From Panonychus citri (taxonomy: Eukaryota; Arthropoda; Arachnida; Trombidiformes; Tetranychidae): a stretch of 64,000 nt of DNA. The stretch is taken from contig NW_026515539.1 in assembly GCF_014898815.1 (NCBI RefSeq), positions 2,294,001 to 2,358,000 on the forward strand, read 5' to 3'. A program made the position numbers and the translations under genes. Positions 23,301-34,500 of the stretch are shown piece after piece. The notes under the pieces are model-generated. The model was not told the DNA's origin. It worked only from the letters and a program-made list of their open reading frames with translations, and did no database searches. Position 1 is the first letter of the stretch. Every line of letters starts with the position of its first letter.

Positions 23301-26300
23301 TTCCTCGATTTCTTTTAATCATTTCATTTAATGTTCGGTTACTTGAAACATTAAGCAGATCCAATGCTTCACTGTTGTTTTCTTCGATAGTTGATTCTTG
23401 TTGTGGTTTGTTTGAAGTCGGGAAACATGCAGAAACTGCGGTGTGAAGGATGTTACGATTACCATCAACTCTTTCACTGACGATAATTTGTTGCGAAACA
23501 GATTCTTTTTCCAATGAGGCTAATGTTAATCTGACAAAGTCAGGATCACTTCTTAATATAGCAGGAGTTAATATTTGATTTTCCAAGGCCAGAGCAATAA
23601 CTGCGATCTGGTTCTTTTGATTAGGTACAGTATCTTTGATTGGACTGATGCCAATTCCAATAGCTTGAGCAGGAGCCATGTCCAGAGTGATTGGCTCTCG
23701 GATAGATTCAGTACAATCTTTGGCAAGAGGATATAAAGCACCATTCCCGTCACGAAGGATTGTTATCGTCTCGTTTTCACCATAACAATATAAAGAGATC
23801 AAAGATTGATTTTGTCCAAAAAACGAGCTTGGGTCCGTAGGAAACACACAATCTTGTTCAATTTTACCGGAAGCTACTCCATAAACTACATAGCTCAACT
23901 TGGTACCAGCTCGGACGATAGCGTGAACTCCTTGATTAGAGACGGTCATTTTTATGAGTTGAATACCTTCAGGAATATTAACTCTTTTGGGTGACTTTTG
24001 GAAACACTCGGTGATTCGAGGTGAGTTACTACCCTTAACAACTTGTAGTTCATCTTTTCGGAGTAATCGACACTCTTGAAGAAGTGAATTTAAATCAGCA
24101 TTGTCTTGTAAATTAGAACCAAGATCTTTACAATTGAATCTAACACAGGCATAAGATCCATCGATTTTGATGACACGACCGATGGGAACATTCTTGAAAT
24201 CTTCAATAAACACAACATCTTTGATTTTCCATATTTCTTCATCTTTACGGTCTTCATCCTTGAAAGAGGATGATGTATTGGCGATTCTTTTACTTCGTTT
24301 AGGTAATGGACTAGCGCCTGGTTCAGAACAGGTCGAAGAAGCTGGTGATGGAGGTGGTGGCATTTCTAATCTCTCTTGTGATGAGGATTTCGAGAAGCTT
24401 GGACTTGGAGGTTGACCAAGATCCATTCTGCTACAACTACTGGCAGGAGTAGAAGGTAAACTTTGTGTTGAGAGGCACAACTTTTTCACCTCTGAAGGGC
24501 CAAGAACCTTGAAAGTACAAGTATCTGTGATGCTCCAAGCTGATGTAAGAAGTTGTCCAACTTTGGGTATGCCTCCGGCAGTTGTAAAGCCAAGGGCTCC
24601 TGCATGATAAGATGGACTATTACGCATGCAAACAAGTGCACCAGTTGTAATGTCCGAGCTAATGGATGAAGGTGAACGTTGTTTCTTTGCTTTGGTCTTT
24701 GTCTTTTCCCACATCTTTTTACGATGAGAAAATGGTGCAATGCCCCACCAAAAGAGTGATCCATTGTCAAGGCGAACGCAGGAGTACAATGAACAAACAT
24801 GTAATGATAAAATTTTCTCACTCATTTGGAAGTCAGAGAAAAAATTATTTGCAGGATGTTCTAATTTAGAGGCAACAGGAACAATGCTTTCATCAATCCA
24901 AGTAGCAATTTTCATCGATTCAGTCAGAACTGAGGCTCTTATACAGGCACCAGAAATTTGGTTGATCTTCTCATTCAATAATCCCAAACTCACTGTTTTG
25001 GGATGATAAACAGTCATATTATCACTCGTTTGTCCACGGAATGGTTCGGGTTCACTCCACTTCCATTGGAATAGTTGACCAGTGTTGCTTATTGCAGCTA
25101 ACTCTGAATAGAGGCCAATGATTTGAATAAATTTACGATTCTCTGGAGCGGGCCAATATTCAAGAGTATCAGAGATGAAAAAAGGGTTTAACTGCGGACT
25201 ATTGTCATTGCGTTTTCTGGATGGATTGTTCCCACTTTCATTGATCACATTGTTTGATGAATTTTTGTTGGACTCAGACGCAGAAGCAGAATCTCTGAGT
25301 GCATACTCTAACCATCGTCGAGATGAAGGTGGACCACTTGAGCTACTTCCTGCAGTGACAAATTGTCTATCTGATCCATAACGAATCAAATGTTCTCTTT
25401 CAGGGGCAGATGATTCACGTTCCCTGTCCCCACCCGATGAGGCACGACCCAGTCTATTTCCACTGGGACGAACTCTAACAGATGAGTAGGAGAACATATC
25501 TTCTGGAAATACTGCATCAGAATCTATGATTACACCAGGATGGTCATTGTGAATACCAGCATCGAGTAGTGACATGAGATCGTCATTTGGTAAGTAAGAG
25601 TCTTGACTATCATCCATATCTTCAGCATCTTCATCGTCACGACTTAATAAATTGTTCACAGCAAGATTAACATCTAAATTTGTCCTTTGAAGCTCTCTGA
25701 TTATTAAATTGCGAGATTTCCCTTGAAGAACAACCTGAGCTTGAGAAATCAGCTCCTCTGGGACAAATTGTGCTGCAACCACTGGTCGACTACCCATAAT
25801 GACACTAGATGAACCACGTCCACGAGCTGTATTCGATGCCCTGAGAAGTCTACCTCGACGTGCATTTAAACGATTTGAAGATAATGAGTTAACATTTGAA
25901 CTGTTATTTCCTTTGATGTTTGAGCTACTACAAGTGAAATGACCATAGAATAAAATATAAGAATGAAAATGAAGAAAAAAAAAATATTAAAAACCGAGAC
26001 AGTTAAGATAGTTAAAATAGCAAAATAGAAGAGATAAAATGGCGATTCAATTCATTGTACATGATTGGATGGGGGAAGCTTACGTTTTTGATGGTTCTGA
26101 TGTGGAAAGATCTAGTCTATCTGACATGAGGGAATAGCTCACTCTGCAAATACGACCATCCTGTAACAAAAGAAGGGAAAAAAGATGATGAAAACGGGAA
26201 AATGAAGAGAGAAAAAGAGAGAATTAGAATGAGACAAGCATCATTTTCTTAATATTATTGAACTAGAAGAGCTTGAAAAGGGGAGAGATTATCATGGTAG

Positions 26301-27085
26301 ATATAGAATTGAATAGGATCATGAGATCAACATGGCTACTACAGTTATGCCTAATTGAGACCAGAGGCTATTAAGCCACCTATTAATAAAAAGTAAACTT
26401 GATTCCTTTTGGTCATTAAAACCTGAATGGGTTTGGTGAAAGAGATGCTTTGGTTAGGTGATTGAGGTGCCATTAATCAAATAGAAAAAAGTATCTCTCG
26501 CTAAATGGAAAACCAGGGTCATCTCTTTAAAATTAAATTGTTGATTTAAGTCTTTCAAGGGAAGGACTAGAATAGGGAAAAGATTTAAGATAATTAAAGC
26601 CCATTATAATACCTCTAATAAGAGTGCAATGTGTGATTGTGAGACAACACATTCAACCACAGGAACTGTTTTAATTTGATTAAATACTGTTGGACAACAG
26701 GTTGATGAGGTTATACCTCGATTATATTTATCAGCCATTTCCTTAAGCCTGTAGAACAAATAAATAGAATTAAAAAGAGAATTAGAAATATGTTGCAAAA
26801 ATGAAGAAACATAGGCGATGGTAGAAAGAATGTAAAAATATAACAACAATAAAGAAGGGGAGAAGATAGAGAAAGAGAAAAAGATGGAAGTATTAAAAGC
26901 AAGGAACAAACAAAGGTCTCTTGTTTATTCACAATGACCCAAGAGATTATTTGACCAATTCATCTGGTAATGAGGCATTTTAAGGATAATCAAGGTAACA
27001 ATCGAAATAAACATAAATACCTTTCATTGATTTGATCATCATTAGCAGGCAAAGGGTATAATACAAAGTGCATTGACGTAGACAT
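17364..27085 (-). CDS. UBR5: UBR5 (hyperplastic discs) HECT E3 ubiquitin ligase
   Basis: A giant N-recognin and HECT-type ubiquitin ligase that acts on nuclear and cytoplasmic targets. Six coding exons add up in frame to 8640 nt (2879 residues; human 2799): 27021-27085, 26613-26748, 26084-26160, 18010-25927, 17762-17906 and 17364-17662. The first exon reads MSTSMHFVLYPLPANDDQIN. A UBA domain follows (PEELISQAQVVLQGKSRNLI), then the N-terminal beta-propeller region. Next are the UBR box (CSFTWTGQEHINQDIFECKTC with CCCTECARVCHKGHDC), Asp/Glu-rich linkers, the PABC/MLLE domain (ITGMLLELSPPHLLTLFASEE) and a HECT domain ending NFGFV. The catalytic cysteine is in LPTANTCISRLYLP. A 5' UTR intron is likely (acceptor at about 27135, donor at about 27817). 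Exon four, at 7918 nt, is exceptional. Confidence 0.97.
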
Positions 27086-29119
27086 GGCTGAATCTTCCAG
27101 TTTGATTCGCAATATTTTTTTCTCTCCTCTTCAACTGTAATAAAATATTAATAGAGGATTGAGATAAGTGTGAGGTGACACACACAAAATTAGATTTGGT
27201 TTGATCTTTTCCTTTTTGTCTCAAAAGTGAACACACATACACAACAAAGAAGCTTAATTAGCAAGAGAGAGAAAATGATTTGGCCAAGCCAAACCAACTA
27301 ATAAACACAGAGAGGGAGAGAGATAGAGGAGAGGAGAGAGAGAGAGAGAGTGGATTAAATATTTGTTTCTTTCTCTCTCTTTTTTTTTCTTCTTCTCTTA
27401 CTATCTCTCTCTTATTTCTTAAAATGAAGAGATGATTGAGTATCAAAGTAATAAGACAAAAACAGGAAGGTGGTGTAGAAAGAGAAGCTAAAATAAAGAA
27501 AGAGAAAGAGAGATAGAGATAGAAGAAAAAGAGAAAATGTAGAAATGTTGTAAGAGAACACAGATTATTCCTTATAAATTAATATTATTTTTTTTCCAAA
27601 GAAGGAAGAATTTGTATCAAAAATAAAGGAGAAAACACCAAAGGGAAAGAAAAAAAGACAAAGAAAAAAATATCACATAATTACTAAAATTGAACTCACA
27701 ACAAAAAGGTAAATGAGGCAAATGTTTTTCTTCTGCATTTGTTTTGACACTGATTTGGGTTTTCTCTTTCTCTTTTTCTCTCTTTTCTGGTGAACAGAAA
27801 TTCAACTGCGCAATTACCTTTTCGCAATAACAAACTTGATCGACAATTTCGCTAATCAGCTAATCAACTGGTCAACAATTTGGAATTACAATTAACAATT
27901 AACAGTGTTCACTTAATATTCGCAATCAACTGGACATCATGTTTTCTTTAGAATTTGGTTCAGTTTCTTCTTCCTTTCTCTTTGTGTTTTCTTTGTTTTC
28001 TTTTTTCATTGGAGAATTTCAATTGTTTATGATTAATTATTTTTCCATTTCTTTTTGTTGATTATCATTCAATCTTTTGTTTCATTTTAATTTAAATTCT
28101 TCTTTTTCTTCTATTCTTATTCACCCTGTGGCTTTAATCTGTTAAATTGTTTTAAAGTTTTACTCTAGAATTTAATTCAAATATTGTTTCTCTTCTTCTC
28201 TATTTTGATTGAGAATTTATTTTCTATCCGATATTCTGATTAGATTTCTGATTTTATATTGTTTCGTTGTGGATTTGGACTGTTTGGAACTTCTTCTCTT
28301 CCAATCTACATGGAAATTGTTCACCATCATCAGCTGAAAATTTGGAAATCAATCATATTAACCTTGAAAAAATTACATCTCTTGGCCTCTTGTTACATAT
28401 GTAATTTATTGTGTCTCAAAGACTTGAAACTTTGTGGTCATCGTTTCAATTGGAAATCATTTTTTATCCTCTAAAATCAAATTAAATCAACCATCTAGTT
28501 GCTTATCAGATTAAGAATCTAAAATTTTACAACTGAAAAAAAAATTATTACTCTGATTAATCAAATTGATTTCAAATCAATGATTAATTAAGATTAAAAA
28601 AAAAAGTAATCGCTTCAAGGCTAAAGGATTGAAGTCCGTTCTTTGACTTGAAAGATTAACAATTTACTTATCTCTGGTTAATCTATCCATTAAATCTGAC
28701 CAGTGGCACTCAGATTAATTGCTAGTTAATCGACTTGCGATAAACAATTTAAGTGAAGAAAAAAAATCTCCATTTCCCAAGAATTTTAAATTGAGCGCAT
28801 TTAACTTTCTGATGGAAAAGATTAACGTAACCATGGTAACGATCACCAACAGAAGATACAAATAAGTTGAACATTTCCGATTTCCGTTTAGTTTAAATTG
28901 ATAGTTACGTTTAAGTGACAACTAATTTGCTCTTTCTCTTTCTCTCTCTTCCTTTTATCTTCCTTGTAAAGAAATTCTTCTCTTCTTGTTTCCCATCATC
29001 TTTCTACCTTAATTTATTTGTCATCACCTAACAACCTTTTTTGTTAACCTTTTTAATTTTGTTAAATTTTCAATTTTCTTTATTTATCAAATCGTTTCCC
29101 TTTATCTTAATTGAACATC
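27086..29119. other. Divergent intergenic region between UBR5 and TCTP
   Basis: About 2 kb separating the two start codons. The UBR5 side is full of GA/CT tracts (for example 27334-27350) and probably contains a 5' UTR exon ending at about 27818. The TCTP side ends in pyrimidine-rich sequence. I see no coding gene. Confidence 0.45.
28930..28965 (+). promoter_or_regulatory. Pyrimidine tract upstream of TCTP, possible 5' TOP region
   Basis: A near-continuous C/T run 155-190 bases before the TCTP start codon. TCTP is a classic 5' TOP mRNA in animals, translationally controlled through mTOR, and such mRNAs begin with C followed by pyrimidines. The position fits a transcription start in or next to this tract, but the cap site cannot be read from sequence alone. 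Confidence 0.3.
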
Positions 29120-29644
29120 ATGCGTATTTACAAGGATATTCTCACTGGTGATGAAATGTTCACCGATTCATCTAAAATCAATTTAGTTGATGATTGTCTC
29201 TATGAGGTTGTTTGCCAACATGTTACACGTAAAGATGGTGATATCGTCCTTGCGGGATCCAATCCATCCGCTGAAGAGGCTGATGAAGGAACTGATGATG
29301 CAATTACTTCGGGTCTTGATTTAGTTCTCAACCAACGATTGGTTGAAACTTCTTTCAACAAGGCTGATTATATGAATTATCTTAAAGGCTACACCAAGTC
29401 TCTTGCTGACAAATGGAAGGAAGAAGGTAAATCTGATGAAGAAATTGCCGAGGCCAAGGTTAAATTGACTGAGGCTGTCAAAAAGATTCGACCTCGTCTT
29501 AGTGAAGTTTCTTACTACATGGGAGAAAGTGCCAATCCCGATGGTATGGTTGCTCTTCTTGACTATCGTGATAATCCTGATGGTTCAGGAGAAACCGCTT
29601 ATATGCTTTTCTTCAAGCACGGACTTGAAGAGGAAAAAGTTTAA
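29120..29644 (+). CDS. TCTP: TCTP, translationally controlled tumour protein
   Basis: A conserved cytosolic protein involved in growth control, calcium binding and survival. A single coding exon of 525 nt encodes 174 residues, the usual length. It begins MRIYKDILTGDEMFTDSSK, the canonical TCTP start, with the Mss4-like beta fold. Two signature regions are visible: the loop around EGTDDAITSGLDLVLNQRL and the helical hairpin (KADYMNYLKGYTKSLADKW and following). The C-terminal segment ANPDGMVALLDYRDNPDG is also typical. The start is the ATG at 29120, preceded by ACATC. It is convergent with MED28 and divergent from UBR5. Codon use is more regular than in the neighbours, as expected for a highly expressed gene. 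Confidence 0.97.
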   Translation: MRIYKDILTGDEMFTDSSKINLVDDCLYEVVCQHVTRKDGDIVLAGSNPSAEEADEGTDDAITSGLDLVLNQRLVETSFNKADYMNYLKGYTKSLADKWKEEGKSDEEIAEAKVKLTEAVKKIRPRLSEVSYYMGESANPDGMVALLDYRDNPDGSGETAYMLFFKHGLEEEKV

Positions 29645-29736
29645 TCCCACCTATTGATGAACACACACCCACGCTGATTAATCTCTCATTAATTTGCTAA
29701 TTGAATCAAGAGAATATCAGTTTTGTTTAACAGATG

Positions 29737-29742
29737 AATAAA
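29737..29742 (+). terminator. Poly(A) signal AATAAA of TCTP
   Basis: AATAAA 93 bases after the TCTP stop codon; a second AATAAA lies at 29758-29763. Confidence 0.55.
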
Positions 29743-29942
29743 TTACAATCTTGAAAAAATAAATCAATTTCTTTCTCAATTTTATCGTCGCGTTATTCAC
29801 ATTGAGATCGGTAAATTGTTCAAACATTGGTTATGTTTAATTACAGGAAAGGTGGCAAAGAAAATGGAATACAAAATTGGTAAAATTGGTCAAATTCCAC
29901 ATTTCTTTCATTTGAGAATTTAAATCAATTGATTAAATCAAA

Positions 29943-30398
29943 CTAGGGTTTTGTTGGAGTTCCTTCTTGGTACATCGGTTCATCGGCCCTTGAAATGTCT
30001 TTTCTTTGATCTAAAGATTCACTTTCAAAAAGAGCTTTCCAATTATCAAGTTTCTCATAAATTCGTGCACAAGTTGCGTCTTTTCTCCTTATTTCTGATT
30101 CCATTTCAGCAATTTCTTCTTTAATTAACTCGTTCGGATCTAAATGGCCGAAAATTGTTCTCCACCGAACAAAGTAAAGTTCCATAGCTCGAGCATGATC
30201 TGCAAACTTAGGAACCGAATGTTCCGAAGCAGCTCTGTAGGTTTCAACATTAGGATTCGGTGTATTCTCATAATCACATCGAAGCGGAGCAAATAGATCA
30301 ATAAACGATCGGTGTAGTTCATCAAAAAGATCAGTAGATTGTCCAGCATTCGGTCCACCAGAAGCTTGATTAGTATTCATGTTGACGTTATTTGACAT
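29943..30398 (-). CDS. MED28: MED28, Mediator complex subunit 28
   Basis: MED28 is a head-module-associated subunit of Mediator, the coactivator that bridges transcription factors and RNA polymerase II. One exon of 456 nt encodes 151 residues (human 178), starting MSNNVNMNTNQ at 30398; no earlier in-frame ATG exists. After a Gly/Asn-rich N terminus comes the conserved core: LFDELHRSFIDLFAPL, HSVPKFADHARAMELYFVRW, DPNELIKEEIAEMESEIRRK and the coiled-coil IYEKLDNWKALFE. These match the family helices in order and spacing. It is tail to tail with TCTP. No introns and nothing unusual. Confidence 0.88.
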   Translation of the reverse strand: MSNNVNMNTNQASGGPNAGQSTDLFDELHRSFIDLFAPLRCDYENTPNPNVETYRAASEHSVPKFADHARAMELYFVRWRTIFGHLDPNELIKEEIAEMESEIRRKDATCARIYEKLDNWKALFESESLDQRKDISRADEPMYQEGTPTKP

Positions 30399-31597
30399 GA
30401 CACATAAGAAATAAGAAAAAAATAAAATCAACAAAGACAATTAAGTCAACTGAATCCAGAGAAAGTCTCAACAGTTCAACTATCTATTGGTTGAATAAAA
30501 TCGCACGACAGTTAATTAACTCATAATAATTGATGAATTTTATGAACAATTAAAAAACTGTTTTCAAAAGTAAATTGAAAACCATTAAAGAGACAAAAGT
30601 GTCAGCTGATTGGCTGAAAAAACAAAATAAAGAAAAAAGCGCCAAGTATAAAATAATTTCTTCTAACAATTAATCTGGAAACGAATTGAAAATTCAACTA
30701 ATCAAGTTATTATTTTGTAATTGAACACTTTTCACGAGAAAATTTTACATCAATAAGTTTAAAAACTCCAGCTAGTTAAATGGAATAAAATGTTAATTAT
30801 TATGAAGAAAGGGATTAGAAAAATATACAAAGAGAAGAAAATTAAATGTTATTAGAAAATAAAATAATTTTCGACGAAAGATACAATTGAATTTCTGTTT
30901 CAATTAGATTGTTATACAAGTTAAAATGAGTGAAAATAAGATGATTAAAGTAAATTGGCGAGAAAACATAGAATAAGATTGTCCTGATCATTGGCCATTT
31001 ATTGAAATCTTAATTGGATCATGGATAAAATTGATTGTTTGCTTGTTTCAATCACTTTGAGAGATAAAAATATTGTTCATTGAATTGAAAAAGATATTAC
31101 AAAGATTAGACTAGAAATAGAGAAACTAGAAAATGATAAGTTGATTGGGAAAAGTTGCTGTTAATTTCTTAGCAAATTACAATCATAAACTAAATAAGTT
31201 TCAAAGTTCATTGGATTACATGATAAAAATATATAGAAAGATACATTAGATAATCAATTTGGTTCTAATATGCATGTAAAATATTTGGGCTTTGATAATT
31301 ATGAACAAAATAGTTGAGTTTATGAATTAACTGATTGTGATAACAATTATCAGTTTAATCCAAAAGTTTGATTATTTTCGAGGCACTTTTTGTGAATGAC
31401 TTTGTCATCTTGAATTGAAACGAAGATGATGATGATTAATTTTTGTGAAGATGATGAATTCATGAAGATTATGTTGACTGATTATGAAGATGATAAAAAG
31501 TTATAAGTTTAAAAAGATCAAATTACGAAGAGAGTAAATCTAATTTCCAGCAGGCGAATTTAAATGAAAATAAATGATTTCTTTTCGCTTCCTAATT
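30399..31597. other. Intergenic region upstream of MED28 and 3' of scratch
   Basis: AT-rich, with no supported coding exon. It should contain the MED28 promoter and the scratch 3' UTR. Confidence 0.4.
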
Positions 31598-34500
31598 TCA
31601 TGAGTTGTTGTTCGTGGTGAAACTTTTCCCACCAGAATTTATTGTTGTTGTTGCCGAAACATAAGTTATTGGTCCATTTGATGATCTATTCAATCTCATG
31701 CATGAGGAATCTTCGTGCTTGTAAAGGTAGCTTTTTAATGTGAAGGCTTTTCCACAGCGTTGACAAACGTACGGTTTGATATTAGAATGTGTTTGTATGT
31801 GTGCTCGAAGGTTTGATTTGTCCGCAAAAGCCTTTGAACAAGTCGGACATTTGAATGGCCTTTCACCTGAAAGAGAAGTGAAAAAAAAAGATTAATTAGT
31901 CAACAAATTGATTAAAAAGAATCAACAACTGACAATGAAAAAAGTTGCAAAAGATTAACTACCTGTATGAGTCCTAATGTGGCCTTGTAAAAGCCACGGG
32001 CGACTGAAGCACTTTCCACAATGAGGACAGCGACAGTTTTGCTTGTGTGTCCTAAGGTGCATACTGTAAGCGGGCATGGAGACATAAACTTTACTACAGT
32101 GTGGACATTGTCGAGCTTTTTTATCGGTGAAACTGCGATGAGTTTGACGATGACGGGCTAAATTAGATGAAGTTGAATATCGTTTACCACAATCGATGCA
32201 AACATGATTATCTCCAATGGCTGGTGATTCGCTATTTCCTGATGATGGATAAATTTCACGAGATTCTGTGAATGGGACATCATGATTTTCCTCGATTTGC
32301 TAAAAGAAAAACAAATAAAAAAGGGTTAATTTTCTCATGTAATGATCAACCAAAATTCTCACAAACTTACGTTAAAAATATTCTCATCAACTATTGGATT
32401 CGGTGAACATTGTGATTGATCAGATATATAAGGTTCGTCTGAATAATCCATACTTTGATTAGATTCATTTGGAGAAGTCAAGTTCCTTGAGTGGATGGTC
32501 AAATCTTCAGCTTCTTCCTGAGTGGAATCAAAACTGTGGTCAGCAATGGCTTTTGTTCCCAAATAGAATCCATTGATTTCAATGTTGTTGTTTTTGGACT
32601 CATTGAACTTTTTGTTGATGATTAAATTGAGAGGATGAACTGAGAAATCGGGAGAAAATGATGGATGATGAGGATGCAATTGTTCTGGGGGGAGGAAAGA
32701 TCGAGAAAAAAATAAAAAGGTTAACATTTATAAATTCAACTGCGAACAACTCAATTAAATTACTCACCAATTAGATGATTGTTTTCACCGATTGAAATGT
32801 TACCAAAATGACGAGATAAAGCAGCATGAGTGAGAAGTGAAATCCTTTTACAATTAAGACCAGAGTTGTCCATGGGACTTGATTGACCATTGGAATAATA
32901 ATTCATACTGCTAATTGTTGTCTTTTCGATGGCGGATAAAGTATTTAGTAAAGATGAAGAACTATCAAAATGTAATCCAGAAGAACCTGTGACAATATAA
33001 AACAATGAAAAATAATTAATTGGACTAATCAAAAAGCTATTAAGCTTAAAACGCTTTCGCAACAACATGTTGATTGTTTTTCTGTTGAGATCATCAGTTC
33101 AACTCTTTCATTTGTTTTTGTTTTCATTTTAAAGTCACGTGAACTTTTTGCTCTTCAATTAGAATTTGTTTTCATTTCAATTCTGATTCTTCATTTGATC
33201 TGAGTTGAGTTTAGTTACTTTCTTTAATTGTTTCATTGGTGTTTTTGAGTTCTTATCTAATTGTGGTGATTCGAGGAATCTAACGGAAATATCACAAGGT
33301 AAAGTTGCTCTCTCTCTCTCTCTTTAGTTGTCAATTAAATTTGAATTTACTTCACTCTATTAATGGAAAATGTTTCTTTTTGTCTTCTTTTTTTCCCTTC
33401 TCTTTTTTCGTATTCTAGATGATGGACAAAGTCAAGTCTATGGTTTTCTTTAAGACAAATCGTCTTTTAAATGACTACACTCTGTTGAAAAGGGCCAAGG
33501 TTGATGAGCAGAAGAGGAAGATGATGTTTGGGCTCTTTCCCCTTCGAGAGGTGATGAGGAGTCTCGTGGATGGGACTTTGTTATGAAAGAAAGGCAGTGG
33601 AGAGAGAGAGAGAGAAAGGAGATGAAAATTAAGATGTTGACGATGATGAGGAAGATCATCTACGAAAATATCAAAAACACACAATTAATGGTTTTGTTTG
33701 TTTACGAGTCCATTGAAAATTGACTCCTGTCAACCATATGAGATTGAAGATTATATTTACATCTCAAGAGAGAAAGAAAGAAAGAAAAAGGAAAGGGCCA
33801 ACACGCGTTCGCGTGTCCACCTTCAACAACACATTTCTAGTTAATCAACTTTTGGCTCGTGTCACAGGAAAGTAAAACGAAACAAGATAACTCAAAATGA
33901 GAGAGACCAAAGAGGGAGGAAAGGACACATACAGAGCGAAAGGATCTTAAAAGAGGAGATAAAAAGACATGGAGGAAAAGGAGAAAGTCCAAAGAAAAGC
34001 CTATCAGTAAAACACTTCCGTTTCGTATTTACTTCTTTCCGCTTCCCTATCACTTGACAAAGATAGACTAGTTGGCCTGTTTTAACCTTCGAACCTAAAG
34101 AAATGACCATTGAGAGCAACGACCTTTCAATGAAAATCCGTTACAAAGAAAGGGGTCAAATCTCATCTTCTTTTGACCATAAGGTTACAAGTGTTTCTTT
34201 TCCTATGGAAAACCTAAAGATCAACTTATATATATTTTTGCCTGGAAAACAAATCATCTTTAAATTAGCAGAAAATTGATCAACCTGAACATCAACAGAT
34301 TCACCAACTTTTATCAATTATCACTTTCATCACCACTGATGCTCATGTTTATGATATTTGGGAAAGGAAAAAATATTAACCCAAGAAATTTGTTTATTTA
34401 CAGAAAAGACCACAGGCCTTTTCGACCTTCACCAACATGCGTCTCCATCTGGGTTGATCAACATTATGTAAATAAATTTCTTCTCGCTAACCGCTTTTGA

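Noticed and set aside
33801..33816. Palindrome considered as a transposon terminal repeat or terminator hairpin
   Set aside because: There is no matching copy elsewhere, no flanking target duplication and no associated open frame. A regulatory site is the simpler reading, and bacterial-type terminators do not apply.
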